From contig NZ_CP092522.1 in assembly GCF_022430525.1 (NCBI RefSeq), forward strand, positions 1 through 64,000: a stretch of DNA of 64,000 nucleotides, read 5' to 3'. Below the pieces are notes generated by a model. The model did no database searches. It worked only from the letters and a program-made list of their open reading frames with translations, and was not told the origin of the DNA. The translations under genes were made by a program, and so were the position numbers. The stretch comes from Cetobacterium somerae (GTDB lineage: Bacteria > Fusobacteriota > Fusobacteriia > Fusobacteriales > Fusobacteriaceae). Of the stretch, positions 33,539-40,509 are shown piece after piece. The stretch's first letter is position 1; every line of letters begins with the position of its first letter.

Positions 33539-33570
33539 AAATATCTTCGGTCATGACCGAAGATATTTTT
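33537..33570. repeat. Perfect 34-bp palindrome, copy 1 (terminator / candidate parS)
   Basis: The core 33541-33566 (ATATCTTCGGTCA and its exact reverse complement) is identical to the core at 36710-36735; with flanking A4/T4 the palindrome is 34 bp, followed by more T. It therefore works as a terminator for the nucleotidase gene and overlaps the stop codon of the NUDIX gene. The identical second copy just upstream of parA suggests an additional role such as a partition or resolution site. Confidence 0.85.
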
Positions 33571-34123
33571 TTAATTTTTCATTCAATTTTTTATAAATAA
33601 TTTTCATTTTTTCTTCGTTTGAAATTTTTTCACTTTCTTCTATATTTATCCAACATACATCACTATTTTCATCTTCTTTAATCGATAGCATATCGTGTTC
33701 ATTTGCCTCTAATAAATAAGTAATATTTAAGTGTAAATGAGATGATACATACTCTCCATTTTTCATATGTCCATCTACTGTTAGTATTTCTATAGAAAAA
33801 ATATCTTCTAGCAAAACTTTAATATTTTCTAACCCAGTCTCTTCTTTAGCCTCCGTTAAAGCAACTTTCAAAAGATTCATTTCATTATCAGCATGACCAC
33901 CTGTCCAAGACCACGAATTATATATATTATGATAAATCATTAAAACTTTTGTTTTTTCTTCATTTACAATCCATGATGAAGCTGTAAAATGGCATATTTT
34001 ATTTTCTCTCGAAAAAATATTTTTCTCACTTTTTAACAATTTTAATAAAATATTTTTATCCAATTTTTCTTGTTCATTATATGGGCAAAATTCAATAATC
34101 TCTTTTTCTAATTTTAATAACAT
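33551..34123 (-). CDS. NUDIX hydrolase
   Basis: 190 aa. The Nudix box lies near residues 79-102 (GGHADNEMNLL...LTEAKEETGL). The metal-binding glutamates EAKEE are intact but the usual Arg of REUXEE is Thr, as happens in some subfamilies. The substrate (nucleoside diphosphate derivative) is not evident. GGAGATAAA precedes the ATG. It is 14 bases downstream of the initiator gene on the same strand, so it may be co-transcribed with rep. Its stop codon lies within the palindrome. Confidence 0.85.
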   Translation of the reverse strand: MLLKLEKEIIEFCPYNEQEKLDKNILLKLLKSEKNIFSRENKICHFTASSWIVNEEKTKVLMIYHNIYNSWSWTGGHADNEMNLLKVALTEAKEETGLENIKVLLEDIFSIEILTVDGHMKNGEYVSSHLHLNITYLLEANEHDMLSIKEDENSDVCWINIEESEKISNEEKMKIIYKKLNEKLKKYLRS

Positions 34124-34137
34124 TTTATCTCCAAATA

Positions 34138-35970
34138 TTATTTATTTTTTTCACTATTTATTCTCAAAACAACTAATCTAACCATTTCTATGATATCTTC
34201 TTCTAAAAGATTTTCTAAATTTTTTTTCAACAAAATCTCTTTTCCTACTTCTAACCTTAATAGCATCTCTTGATCAGAATCCATATTCAATAATCCAGAA
34301 TAAAAAGTTATTTTTTCATTTATTGATTTATAAACTTCTGTTAAATTTAATTTTTTTTTATCCTCATTTAATGGGATTATTTCTTCTATATCAACTTCAA
34401 TTTTTTTATCAAAATATCTTTTTTCTTCTAAGTAATCACATATTATGGTAGTCTTTCCGGCGTTAAACGCAATTTTCTGAATTTTTGTATCTTGTCCACA
34501 TTTTTTTACATAATATTCATATGCCTTTTTTTCTATTTCTAACTTCTCTTCCTCTAATAACTTATTAAATTCCTCTAAAGATTTTCTTGTTATTTTATTT
34601 TTAACTTGATCTTCTTCAACTTCTAATTTATTTATATTAAGTAATTCAAATTCTTCTTTTTTTTCAACTAAAACTACTTTTTCTTCATCTTTAGTCCAAT
34701 TATTTTCTAAAGCTTTAATAAAATACGCTCTTACTTTATCAACTTTATTCTTTTTCATATACACTGCAACTTTTTGAACTTTTTCTAGTCCATAATTTTC
34801 AATAGCATCTTTTATTGTTTTAGGCATTGTTTTTAAACTTCTTGCTTTTATAGGCATTAATTTTAAAACTTCATCTATCATTTCTGGTGTCACAACTATA
34901 AATTCTTTCAATTTTCCAGTATTATCATCCTGTAAATCTTTATTTTCCATATGACTAACTAATAACTGACTTTGACTTAAATGTCTAAATTCGTTTAAAT
35001 CATCAAAAAATCTTTGTTGTTTATCTTGAACAGTAAAATCATAAAAAAAGACCTCGACCTCTGCACTTTCCCAAGTTCCTTCTTTTTCTAAAATAAAATT
35101 TTTTATTAAATCTTTATCTTTTAATTCTTGAAAACTTTTAATTAAAGTTTTTACGGTTCTTCCTATATTACTTCTATCATATTTTAATGGAATTCTTTTA
35201 ATTAAATACATAACATCTATTTTTAAATAAACTTCATTAAATCTAAGTTTTTCAATTAACATATATATTGTTCTAGCAGTACTTGATTCTATATCTAATA
35301 AAACTGCAGCATCATAAACTAAATATCCTTTTGCTAGTATATTTTTATAAAAAAAATCAGATATTTTTATTTGATAAATTTCTTTAATTCTTTTATCGTT
35401 TATTTGAGCTTTAATTTCAGCATTTTCTTTTCTTTCTAAACTAACAATATCTAATTCAAAAATAGATCTTGTTATTTCTTCCTTTAAAAGTGATTTTAGT
35501 TCATTAAAATACATCGTATTTTTAAAACTATAAAAAGTATTTGCTATTCTTAGTAAACTTTTTTTTATAAGTTCATTTGCTCTATTTGTATTTAATCCTA
35601 ATTCTTTTTTTAATTCACTTAATGTAACCCAAAATTTTTGGGGCATTCCTTTATCTTTCATTATCTTCATCAATACTATAAATACTTTCTCTTCCATTTC
35701 GCCTGGAATATGATACCCTGATGCAGGAGTAACAGTTATATACGTATCTCTATTATTATTAAAATAATATTTAACTATTTGATTTGTTTTTCTTTTAGTA
35801 TTTTTACTAAATATAGGATACTGAATAATATTCATATCCATTCTAATTAATGCCCTATTTTTTATAAAACTCTCATCTAAGGTTATATTCTCTTCAACTA
35901 TTTCTGTTTCTGGTGTATCTATAATCTCTTGAAAATCTAAATTGTTGCTTTTCTTTTTCACTATTTTCAT
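34138..35970 (-). CDS. rep: Plasmid-type replication initiator (iteron-binding winged-helix Rep)
   Basis: 610 aa. Residues about 40-330 resemble RepA/Rep_3-type initiators with two winged-helix modules: YHIPGEMEEKVFIVLMKIMK near 86, WVTLSELKKELGLNTNRANE near 118, and DVMYLIKRIPLKYDRSNIGR near 250. Residues about 355-430 (NYGLEKVQKVAVYMKKNKVD ... KALENNWTKDEEK) resemble the C-terminal helical segment of other plasmid initiators, and the rest is charged and may form coiled coil. It would bind the iterons upstream, melt the adjacent AT-rich DNA and load the helicase. GTTGGAGATGAG precedes the ATG. Its promoter abuts the first iteron, so it is probably autoregulated. Exact Pfam family is not certain. 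Confidence 0.85.
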   Translation of the reverse strand: MKIVKKKSNNLDFQEIIDTPETEIVEENITLDESFIKNRALIRMDMNIIQYPIFSKNTKRKTNQIVKYYFNNNRDTYITVTPASGYHIPGEMEEKVFIVLMKIMKDKGMPQKFWVTLSELKKELGLNTNRANELIKKSLLRIANTFYSFKNTMYFNELKSLLKEEITRSIFELDIVSLERKENAEIKAQINDKRIKEIYQIKISDFFYKNILAKGYLVYDAAVLLDIESSTARTIYMLIEKLRFNEVYLKIDVMYLIKRIPLKYDRSNIGRTVKTLIKSFQELKDKDLIKNFILEKEGTWESAEVEVFFYDFTVQDKQQRFFDDLNEFRHLSQSQLLVSHMENKDLQDDNTGKLKEFIVVTPEMIDEVLKLMPIKARSLKTMPKTIKDAIENYGLEKVQKVAVYMKKNKVDKVRAYFIKALENNWTKDEEKVVLVEKKEEFELLNINKLEVEEDQVKNKITRKSLEEFNKLLEEEKLEIEKKAYEYYVKKCGQDTKIQKIAFNAGKTTIICDYLEEKRYFDKKIEVDIEEIIPLNEDKKKLNLTEVYKSINEKITFYSGLLNMDSDQEMLLRLEVGKEILLKKNLENLLEEDIIEMVRLVVLRINSEKNK

Positions 35971-36048
35971 AACTCATCTCCAACAATTTTTTCGTCATTA
36001 CATGGGTATATCTATATTAATTTTAGTTTTTTTTCATTGTTTTATTAA

Positions 36049-36077
36049 ATTATACCTAAAAATTTTATATTTTTCAA
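36049..36077 (-). promoter_or_regulatory. Promoter of the initiator gene
   Basis: TTGAAA (36077-36072), a 17-bp spacer and TATAAT (36054-36049) on the minus strand. The first iteron begins 6 bases upstream of the -35, so Rep bound there could repress or modulate its own gene. Confidence 0.82.
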
Positions 36078-36083
36078 GCTAAA

Positions 36084-36274
36084 TACTCCCACTTAATGAA
36101 GAAATTTTGCTTTTTCCTTAATTTATTCCCACTTAATGAAGATAAAAAATAAACAAATATTAGATACTCCCATCTAATGAGGATAGGTACTCCCACCTAA
36201 TGAGGAAAGTAGTCCCACTTAATGAGGATAGATACTCCCATCTAATGAGGAAAACTACTCCCATTAAATGAGGA
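36084..36274 (+). repeat. Replication origin: seven 19-bp iterons
   Basis: Direct repeats of consensus TACTCCCAYYTAATGARGA start at 36084, 36124, 36165, 36188, 36210, 36233 and 36256. The last five are spaced 22-23 bp (about two helical turns); the first two are at 40-41 bp intervals. TCCCA and AATGA are constant in every copy; the two copies nearest rep have GAAGA instead of GAGGA. Position next to a Rep gene and an AT-rich stretch identifies a theta-type origin. Confidence 0.93.
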
Positions 36275-36347
36275 TTTATATAATCGCCTTAAATCCTATA
36301 TAAATCAAGGGATATTTGCATTTTTTTTATAATATTTTTTGTACACA

Positions 36348-36377
36348 ACAATATATAACAATATATAACAATATATA
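36348..36377 (+). repeat. AT-rich tandem repeat beside the iterons (possible unwinding region)
   Basis: Three perfect tandem copies of the 10-mer ACAATATATA (36348-36357, 36358-36367, 36368-36377) followed by degenerate versions to about 36392. AT-rich repeats next to iterons are commonly the DNA-unwinding element. No exact DnaA box was found by eye. Confidence 0.65.
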
Positions 36378-36410
36378 AACAACTATAACAATGCTTAATT
36401 AAAAAAATAT

Positions 36411-36472
36411 CAACGCATTTTTAATATAAATTAAATTTATGCGTTGACTTTTAGTTAATTATGTTGTATTCT
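36411..36472 (+). promoter_or_regulatory. Promoter with inverted repeat in front of the partition genes
   Basis: TTGACT (36444-36449), a 17-bp spacer and TATTCT (36467-36472) form the promoter. The 8-bp arms CAACGCAT (36411-36418) and ATGCGTTG (36439-36446) flank an AT-rich centre and overlap the -35, as an operator would. Autoregulation by ParA or its N-terminal domain is a reasonable inference. Confidence 0.7.
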
Positions 36473-36493
36473 TATAATATAAAAATAAAAAAA

Positions 36494-36551
36494 AGAGGTA
36501 ATCAAAACGATATACCCCTACTGGCAATAGAAGTATATCATTTTATCCTCT
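36494..36551. promoter_or_regulatory. Long hairpin in the leader of the 44-aa/parA operon
   Basis: AGAGG...CGATATAC (36494-36514) pairs with GTATATCA...CCTCT (36533-36551) around the loop CCCCTACTGGCAATAGAA. Read on the minus strand the hairpin is followed by eight T residues, so it would terminate transcription running toward the origin. On the plus strand it is a structured 5' leader before the SD of the 44-aa gene. It might insulate the origin or be half of an antisense-RNA pair. Confidence 0.65.
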
Positions 36552-36571
36552 AAAAATCAAGGAGGCTTAAT

Positions 36572-36706
36572 ATGAGATTAACTGTATTAAAAAATGGAAT
36601 TGAAGTAACTCTTTATTTTAAAAAAAATTGTAAACAAGAAAAAGTGAAATATATTGTAAATTCAGAAGAAGAAGCCTATAAAATAGCTCAACTTCTTTTA
36701 TATTAA
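36572..36706 (+). CDS. Small protein, 44 aa, first gene of the partition operon
   Basis: ATG at 36572 behind AAGGAGG; stop TAA 36704-36706. The sequence (MRLTVLKNGIEVTLYFKKNC ... EEEAYKIAQLLLY) looks like a small beta-sheet followed by a helix, basic in the middle. It lies between the origin and parA, 46 bases before the latter. No family is recognised; small plasmid genes in this position are often copy-number or partition accessory proteins. Confidence 0.72.
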   Translation: MRLTVLKNGIEVTLYFKKNCKQEKVKYIVNSEEEAYKIAQLLLY

Positions 36707-36707
36707 T

Positions 36708-36737
36708 AAATATCTTCGGTCATGACCGAAGATATTT
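36708..36737. repeat. Perfect 30-bp palindrome, copy 2 (candidate parS / terminator)
   Basis: The 26-bp core at 36710-36735 is identical to that at 33541-33566. Here it is followed only by TTTT and then directly by the SD and start of parA, so its value as a terminator is small. A perfect palindrome immediately upstream of a parA gene is where type I partition systems commonly keep a centromere. Confidence 0.85.
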
Positions 36738-36752
36738 TCCTAAGGAGTAAAA

Positions 36753-37826
36753 ATGGTTTTCGAAAAAAAAATAAATATAATATTTAATAAAAAAAATAAA
36801 ATATCAACAGCTTATCTGAATATTCCAATGAAAGGAATAAAAATAATGAACGAACCTCAAATATTAAAATGTTTTTATAATAAAAAAAATAATGAAATAA
36901 TTTTGAAAAAAGACAATGAAGGACAACCACTTATTATACAAGCAAATGGAAATAGTAAACTTTATAGATTTACTCTAGATAAAGAAATAATTGAAAAAAC
37001 AGGATACAAAAAAAATCAACTAGTTAAAATAGATATTACTACAGATCAAATAAAAATAAACTTTAATCAGGAGGAAAAGATGTCTAAAATAATATCAATT
37101 ATTAATTTTAAAGGTGGAGTAGGAAAAACAACAACAACTCATTGCATTGGAGCAGGTTTAACATTAGAAAATAAAAAAGTTTTATTAATTGATACAGATC
37201 CTCAGGCTAGTTTAACATTTACAGCTTTATCTGAAACTCCTAAATTAACAATAAAAGACATTTTGGTAGATCAAAAAAATATTAATAATGTTATTCTTGA
37301 AACAGACAACTTTGATTTAATTCCATCTAATTTAATTTTAAACTTAGCAGAAAGACAATTGACTTCTAAATTTGGAACAGAAAAATTATTAAAAAAAGCT
37401 TTAAATAAACTAGAAAAAACATATGATTATATAATAATTGATTGCCCTCCTAGTATGAATCTATTTACTATAAATGCTTTATATGCATCAGATTATATAT
37501 TAATTCCTTGTGAAACAGAACTTTTAGCATTAGATGGATTAAATCTTTTAATTCAAACATTAGAACAGACAGAAGAAGAATTGGATGTAAAAATAAAAAA
37601 CACTTTAGTTTTACCAACTAAGTTAGATAAAAGAAAAAAAGTAAGTAAAGAGATTTTTGAACATTTAAAAGAAAACTTTAAAACAACAAACGCTACAATA
37701 AGAACTTGTTCAAAATTAAATTTATTAGGACTTGATAAAAATTCAATTTATCAAATAGATTCAACATGTACAGCAGCAACAGATTATAAAAATTTAGTGG
37801 GGGAAATTATAAAATGGGATTGTTAG
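36753..37826 (+). CDS. parA: ParA-family partition ATPase with N-terminal AbrB-like extension and internal start
   Basis: 357 aa. Residues 110-357 are a standard ParA: deviant Walker A in NFKGGVGKTTTT near residue 117-128, DTDPQASLT near 147, and YIIIDCPPSMNL near 220. Residues 1-109 are an added region with two stretches resembling swapped-hairpin AbrB/MazE DNA-binding folds (NKISTAYLNIP near 20 and RFTLDKEIIEKTGYKKNQLV near 70). A consensus SD (AGGAGG) sits in frame 6 bases before the ATG at 37080, so a 248-aa ParA without the extension is probably made as well. AAGGAG precedes the long start. It overlaps the downstream gene by 13 bases. Confidence 0.9.
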   Translation: MVFEKKINIIFNKKNKISTAYLNIPMKGIKIMNEPQILKCFYNKKNNEIILKKDNEGQPLIIQANGNSKLYRFTLDKEIIEKTGYKKNQLVKIDITTDQIKINFNQEEKMSKIISIINFKGGVGKTTTTHCIGAGLTLENKKVLLIDTDPQASLTFTALSETPKLTIKDILVDQKNINNVILETDNFDLIPSNLILNLAERQLTSKFGTEKLLKKALNKLEKTYDYIIIDCPPSMNLFTINALYASDYILIPCETELLALDGLNLLIQTLEQTEEELDVKIKNTLVLPTKLDKRKKVSKEIFEHLKENFKTTNATIRTCSKLNLLGLDKNSIYQIDSTCTAATDYKNLVGEIIKWDC

Positions 37827-38431
37827 CAAATTATAAAAAAAGTGAAGTTGTAATAAAAAAAGAAAAATTTGATTCAAATTTTGACTATACAGGTTTTAAT
37901 ATTAATGACAAAGAATATTTGATTGAACTTGAAAAAAAAGCAATATATACTGGAAATTTATTAAAAGAAAACGTAAAAGAACTTGGTGATGTTTTTTTAG
38001 AAGCACATAAAATATTTTCAAATAATAAAAATGGAATGTTTGGGAAATGGTATGAAAATTTAGGATTTAAAAAAGATTTTGTATATCTTTGTTTAGATAG
38101 AAAACAATTATCTATACAATATGATTCAACTACTATTTATAAACTTCCTGATAGAGTTATAAAAGATTTAAAAAAGATTGAAAAAGAAAATGAAGAAATT
38201 ATAGTTGAAATTTTAAACTCTGAAAATCCAAAAGAAAAATTAAAAGAAATAAAACAATCTTTAAATCAAAATAGAATAAATCAAAATAAAATAAATCAAA
38301 ATACAAAAAAAGAAAAGATAAAAGAAAAATTATGTATTTTTCTAAAAATTATAAATAATAATGAATTCAGTGATGAAAAATTAATTAAAATAGATAATAT
38401 TTTATTAAAATTAGAAGATGAAATATTGTAA
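37814..38431 (+). CDS. ParB-like partition partner, non-canonical
   Basis: 205 aa, basic. It overlaps the end of parA by 13 bases (start ATG at 37814 behind GGGGGA), so the two are coupled. Residues about 45-105 (AIYTGNLLKENVKELGDVFL and NGMFGKWYENLGFKKDFVYL) resemble the short helical DNA-binding proteins that accompany plasmid ParA (DUF3102-like). A lysine/asparagine-rich linker with repeated INQNK units (about 145-160) joins a C-terminal helix. There is no canonical ParB CTPase motif. It probably binds the centromere; this is inferred from gene position. Confidence 0.75.
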   Translation: MGLLANYKKSEVVIKKEKFDSNFDYTGFNINDKEYLIELEKKAIYTGNLLKENVKELGDVFLEAHKIFSNNKNGMFGKWYENLGFKKDFVYLCLDRKQLSIQYDSTTIYKLPDRVIKDLKKIEKENEEIIVEILNSENPKEKLKEIKQSLNQNRINQNKINQNTKKEKIKEKLCIFLKIINNNEFSDEKLIKIDNILLKLEDEIL

Positions 38432-38460
38432 AAAACCTTTTATTAAAAAGGTTTTTTTTG
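38430..38460 (+). terminator. Terminator of the partition operon
   Basis: AAAAAACCTTTT and AAAAGGTTTTTT form a 12-bp stem around ATTA, followed by T residues. Confidence 0.85.
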
Positions 38461-38481
38461 TATAATATTGTGAATAGTGCT

Positions 38482-38540
38482 AAGGAGGAAATTTTATGAA
38501 CTGATTTAAATGAAATCTAAAAACTTTTAGGTTAAAAGTT
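38482..38540 (+). promoter_or_regulatory. Leader A: start-stop mini-ORF plus hairpin before the ECF/TudS operon
   Basis: AAGGAGG (38482-38488) and ATG (38496-38498) form a perfect translation start, but the frame is only Met-Asn-stop (38496-38504). A hairpin AACTTTT-AGG-TTAAAAGTT (38522-38540) follows. The same hairpin sequence, again after a two-codon ORF, precedes the rhodanese gene at 44853-44870. The remaining leader up to 38622 is AT-rich with no further feature recognised. Confidence 0.6.
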
Positions 38541-38622
38541 ATAAAAAAGTTCCTAAATAAATGGAAATTACTATAGAAAATATATTAAAATTAGTTTGAG
38601 TGAAAACTAAGAAAGAGGAAGA

Positions 38623-39177
38623 ATGAAAAAAAATACTTTATCAATAACAATATCAGCATTAGGAATAGGACTTAATATTATACTTGCAACATTAGCTAAA
38701 ACTTTTAATATACCTTTTTTATTTTTAGATACAATAGGAACTATACTTTCTGGAGCTTTATTAGGACCATTTTTTGGAGGTATTACAGGTTTAATTACAA
38801 ACGTAATGACAGCCATGGTAAACAATCCTATAGAACTCCCATTTGCTATAGTAAATATGATGATAGGAATAGTTGTTGGAATTATTTCAAAAAAATTTGG
38901 ATTTACAATAAAAATAGCAGTTTTAACAGGAATTTTATTAGCAATTCTAGCTCCTTTAATTGGGACACCAATAGCTGTGTCATTATTTGGTGGATTAGCA
39001 GGAGGTTCAATGGATATATTAACAGGATGGCTAGTAAAAAGTGGACAAAAAATATTTACAGCAGCTTTTATTCCTAGAATAATGTCAAATTTAATTGATA
39101 AAATAGCTTCATGTGTGGTAGTGGCAATGATAATAAATAAACTTCCTAATAACTTATTAAACAAGATAAGAGGGTAG
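38623..39177 (+). CDS. ECF transporter S component (CD3073-like)
   Basis: 184-aa inner-membrane protein with about five to six hydrophobic segments (starting MKKNTLSITISALGIGLNII; central GPFFGGITGLITNVMTAM). Topology and glycine-rich helices fit the substrate-binding S subunit of energy-coupling-factor transporters. The ATPase and T subunits follow in the same operon, with a TudS-related protein between, the same partnership as the CD3073/CD3072 pair described by name in Clostridioides. The substrate is not established; the desulfidase suggests a sulfur-containing pyrimidine or similar. AAAGAGGAAGA precedes the ATG. Confidence 0.85.
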   Translation: MKKNTLSITISALGIGLNIILATLAKTFNIPFLFLDTIGTILSGALLGPFFGGITGLITNVMTAMVNNPIELPFAIVNMMIGIVVGIISKKFGFTIKIAVLTGILLAILAPLIGTPIAVSLFGGLAGGSMDILTGWLVKSGQKIFTAAFIPRIMSNLIDKIASCVVVAMIINKLPNNLLNKIRG

Positions 39178-39179
39178 AT

Positions 39180-39704
39180 ATGGAAAGAGGAAAAAAAATT
39201 ATTATTGTCTCTCACTGTATTTTAAATCAAAATTGTGTAGTAAAGCCTTATGCAAAAAAACAGGATAAATTTTTAAAGTTTATAAAAAATTTTGTTTTAA
39301 ATAATTATGGAATTGTTCAACTTCCATGTCCAGAATTATTTATTTTAGGTTTGAAAAGATGGGGTCATGTAAAAGATCAGTTGGAATATCCTAATTTTAA
39401 AGATGAATGTAAAGTATTACTATATCCTATTATAAATCAAATAGAGATGTATATTAATTGTGATTATAAAATAGATGGGATATACGGAATACAAGGTAGT
39501 CCAAGTTGTGGTGTCAATAAAACATGTAGAGGTAATTGGGAAGGTGAAGCAAGTTGTTATAAAAATTTAGATGATATTTTAAAAAGAGTTCATTTGGTTT
39601 CTGAAAAAGGAATTTTTATGGAAATTTTACAAGAGCTTTTAAAAGAAAAAAATATAGAAATAAATTTTTATGACATTGATGATTGGAGTGAAGAGATTGA
39701 TTAA
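39180..39704 (+). CDS. TudS-related putative desulfidase (CD3072-like)
   Basis: 174 aa, 2 bases after the S-component gene. Three cysteine sites that could hold an iron-sulfur cluster are visible: SHCILNQN near residue 13, LPCPEL near 57 and SPSCGVNKTC near 112-121. TudS enzymes use a [4Fe-4S] cluster to remove sulfur from thiouracil, and the CD3072 branch is a relative of unknown substrate. Placement inside an ECF uptake operon suggests that the imported compound is desulfurated. GAGGGTAG precedes the ATG. It overlaps the next gene by 8 bases. Confidence 0.8.
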   Translation: MERGKKIIIVSHCILNQNCVVKPYAKKQDKFLKFIKNFVLNNYGIVQLPCPELFILGLKRWGHVKDQLEYPNFKDECKVLLYPIINQIEMYINCDYKIDGIYGIQGSPSCGVNKTCRGNWEGEASCYKNLDDILKRVHLVSEKGIFMEILQELLKEKNIEINFYDIDDWSEEID

Positions 39705-40509
39705 ATTAGAATCAATAAAATTTTCTTATAATCAAGAAATTATATTCCAAGATTTTTCTATAAATTTTAAAAAAGGAAAATTTTATACTTTATTAGGGAA
39801 AAATGGCTCTGGAAAAAGTACTTTAATAAAATTAATTCTAGGCATAGAAAAAGTAAGTCAAGGAAATATATATATAGATAATTTAAATATAAGAGAAAGT
39901 CTTTTTCAATGTAGAAAAAATATAGGAATAGTATTTCAAAATCCTGATGAACAACTTGTAACTGATATTGTAGAGGAAGAAATTGCTTTTTCAATGGAAA
40001 ATTATGGATATAGTTCAGATTTCATGAAAAGAAAAGTAGAAAAATTATTGAAAGAAATAGATTTTTTCGAAAAAAAGAATGAAACGATATCTAAATTATC
40101 AGGAGGAGAAAAACAAAGAGTTTGTATAGCTTCTTCTTTAGTTTTAGACCCTAAAATTTTAATACTAGATGAAGGAACGGCGATGCTCGACCCAGAAAAT
40201 AGAAAAATAATACTAGATATATTAAGAAATTTAAGTAATAAGGGAATGACAGTAATTTTAGTAACTCATCATTTAAATGAAATAGAATTTTGTGATGAAG
40301 TTATTTATCTTGAAAAAAACAAAATCAATTTTAACGGGCCTAAAAAGCTTTTTATGAGCTTTCTTGTAAAAATTGAGATAGACCAAGGGATAGAATTACC
40401 TCCTATGTTTAAAGTCGCTAGAAGCATTTATTTAAGAACTAAAAAGGATGTTTCAGAAGATATTTTTAATTTAAATAAAATGGGGGAGCATTTATGGAAA
40501 TCTCTTTAA
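39697..40509 (+). CDS. ecfA1: ECF transporter ATPase subunit A1
   Basis: 270 aa from a TTG at 39697 behind GGAGTG; a GTG and an ATG slightly upstream are in frame but would add residues before the usual IKLESIKFSY start. Walker A is LLGKNGSGKSTL near residue 33, the signature LSGGEKQRV near 128 and Walker B LILDEGTAMLDPE near 150. The Q-loop FQNPDEQLVTD is typical of EcfA. Together with EcfA2 it drives the shared EcfT scaffold and S subunit. Confidence 0.92.
   Translation: MIKLESIKFSYNQEIIFQDFSINFKKGKFYTLLGKNGSGKSTLIKLILGIEKVSQGNIYIDNLNIRESLFQCRKNIGIVFQNPDEQLVTDIVEEEIAFSMENYGYSSDFMKRKVEKLLKEIDFFEKKNETISKLSGGEKQRVCIASSLVLDPKILILDEGTAMLDPENRKIILDILRNLSNKGMTVILVTHHLNEIEFCDEVIYLEKNKINFNGPKKLFMSFLVKIEIDQGIELPPMFKVARSIYLRTKKDVSEDIFNLNKMGEHLWKSL

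Noticed and set aside
33551-34123. NUDIX gene as a pseudogene because the Arg of the Nudix box is Thr
   Set aside because: The frame is intact, the metal-binding glutamates are present, and the start region is good; substitution of this Arg occurs in some subfamilies.
36084-36274. CRISPR-like array
   Set aside because: Repeats are only 19 bp, spaced by 3-21 bp of AT-rich sequence, next to a replication initiator; these are iterons.
38260-38320. Short repeated Asn-Gln-Lys coding units (AATCAAAATA...) in the ParB-like gene as a DNA repeat element
   Set aside because: The frame stays open and the repeats encode a low-complexity linker; there is no sign of a mobile or regulatory repeat.
38607-39215. 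202-codon minus-strand frame opposite the ECF S-component gene
   Set aside because: A long antisense shadow of a hydrophobic membrane protein; it has no SD, and the plus-strand gene has SD, homology and operon context.
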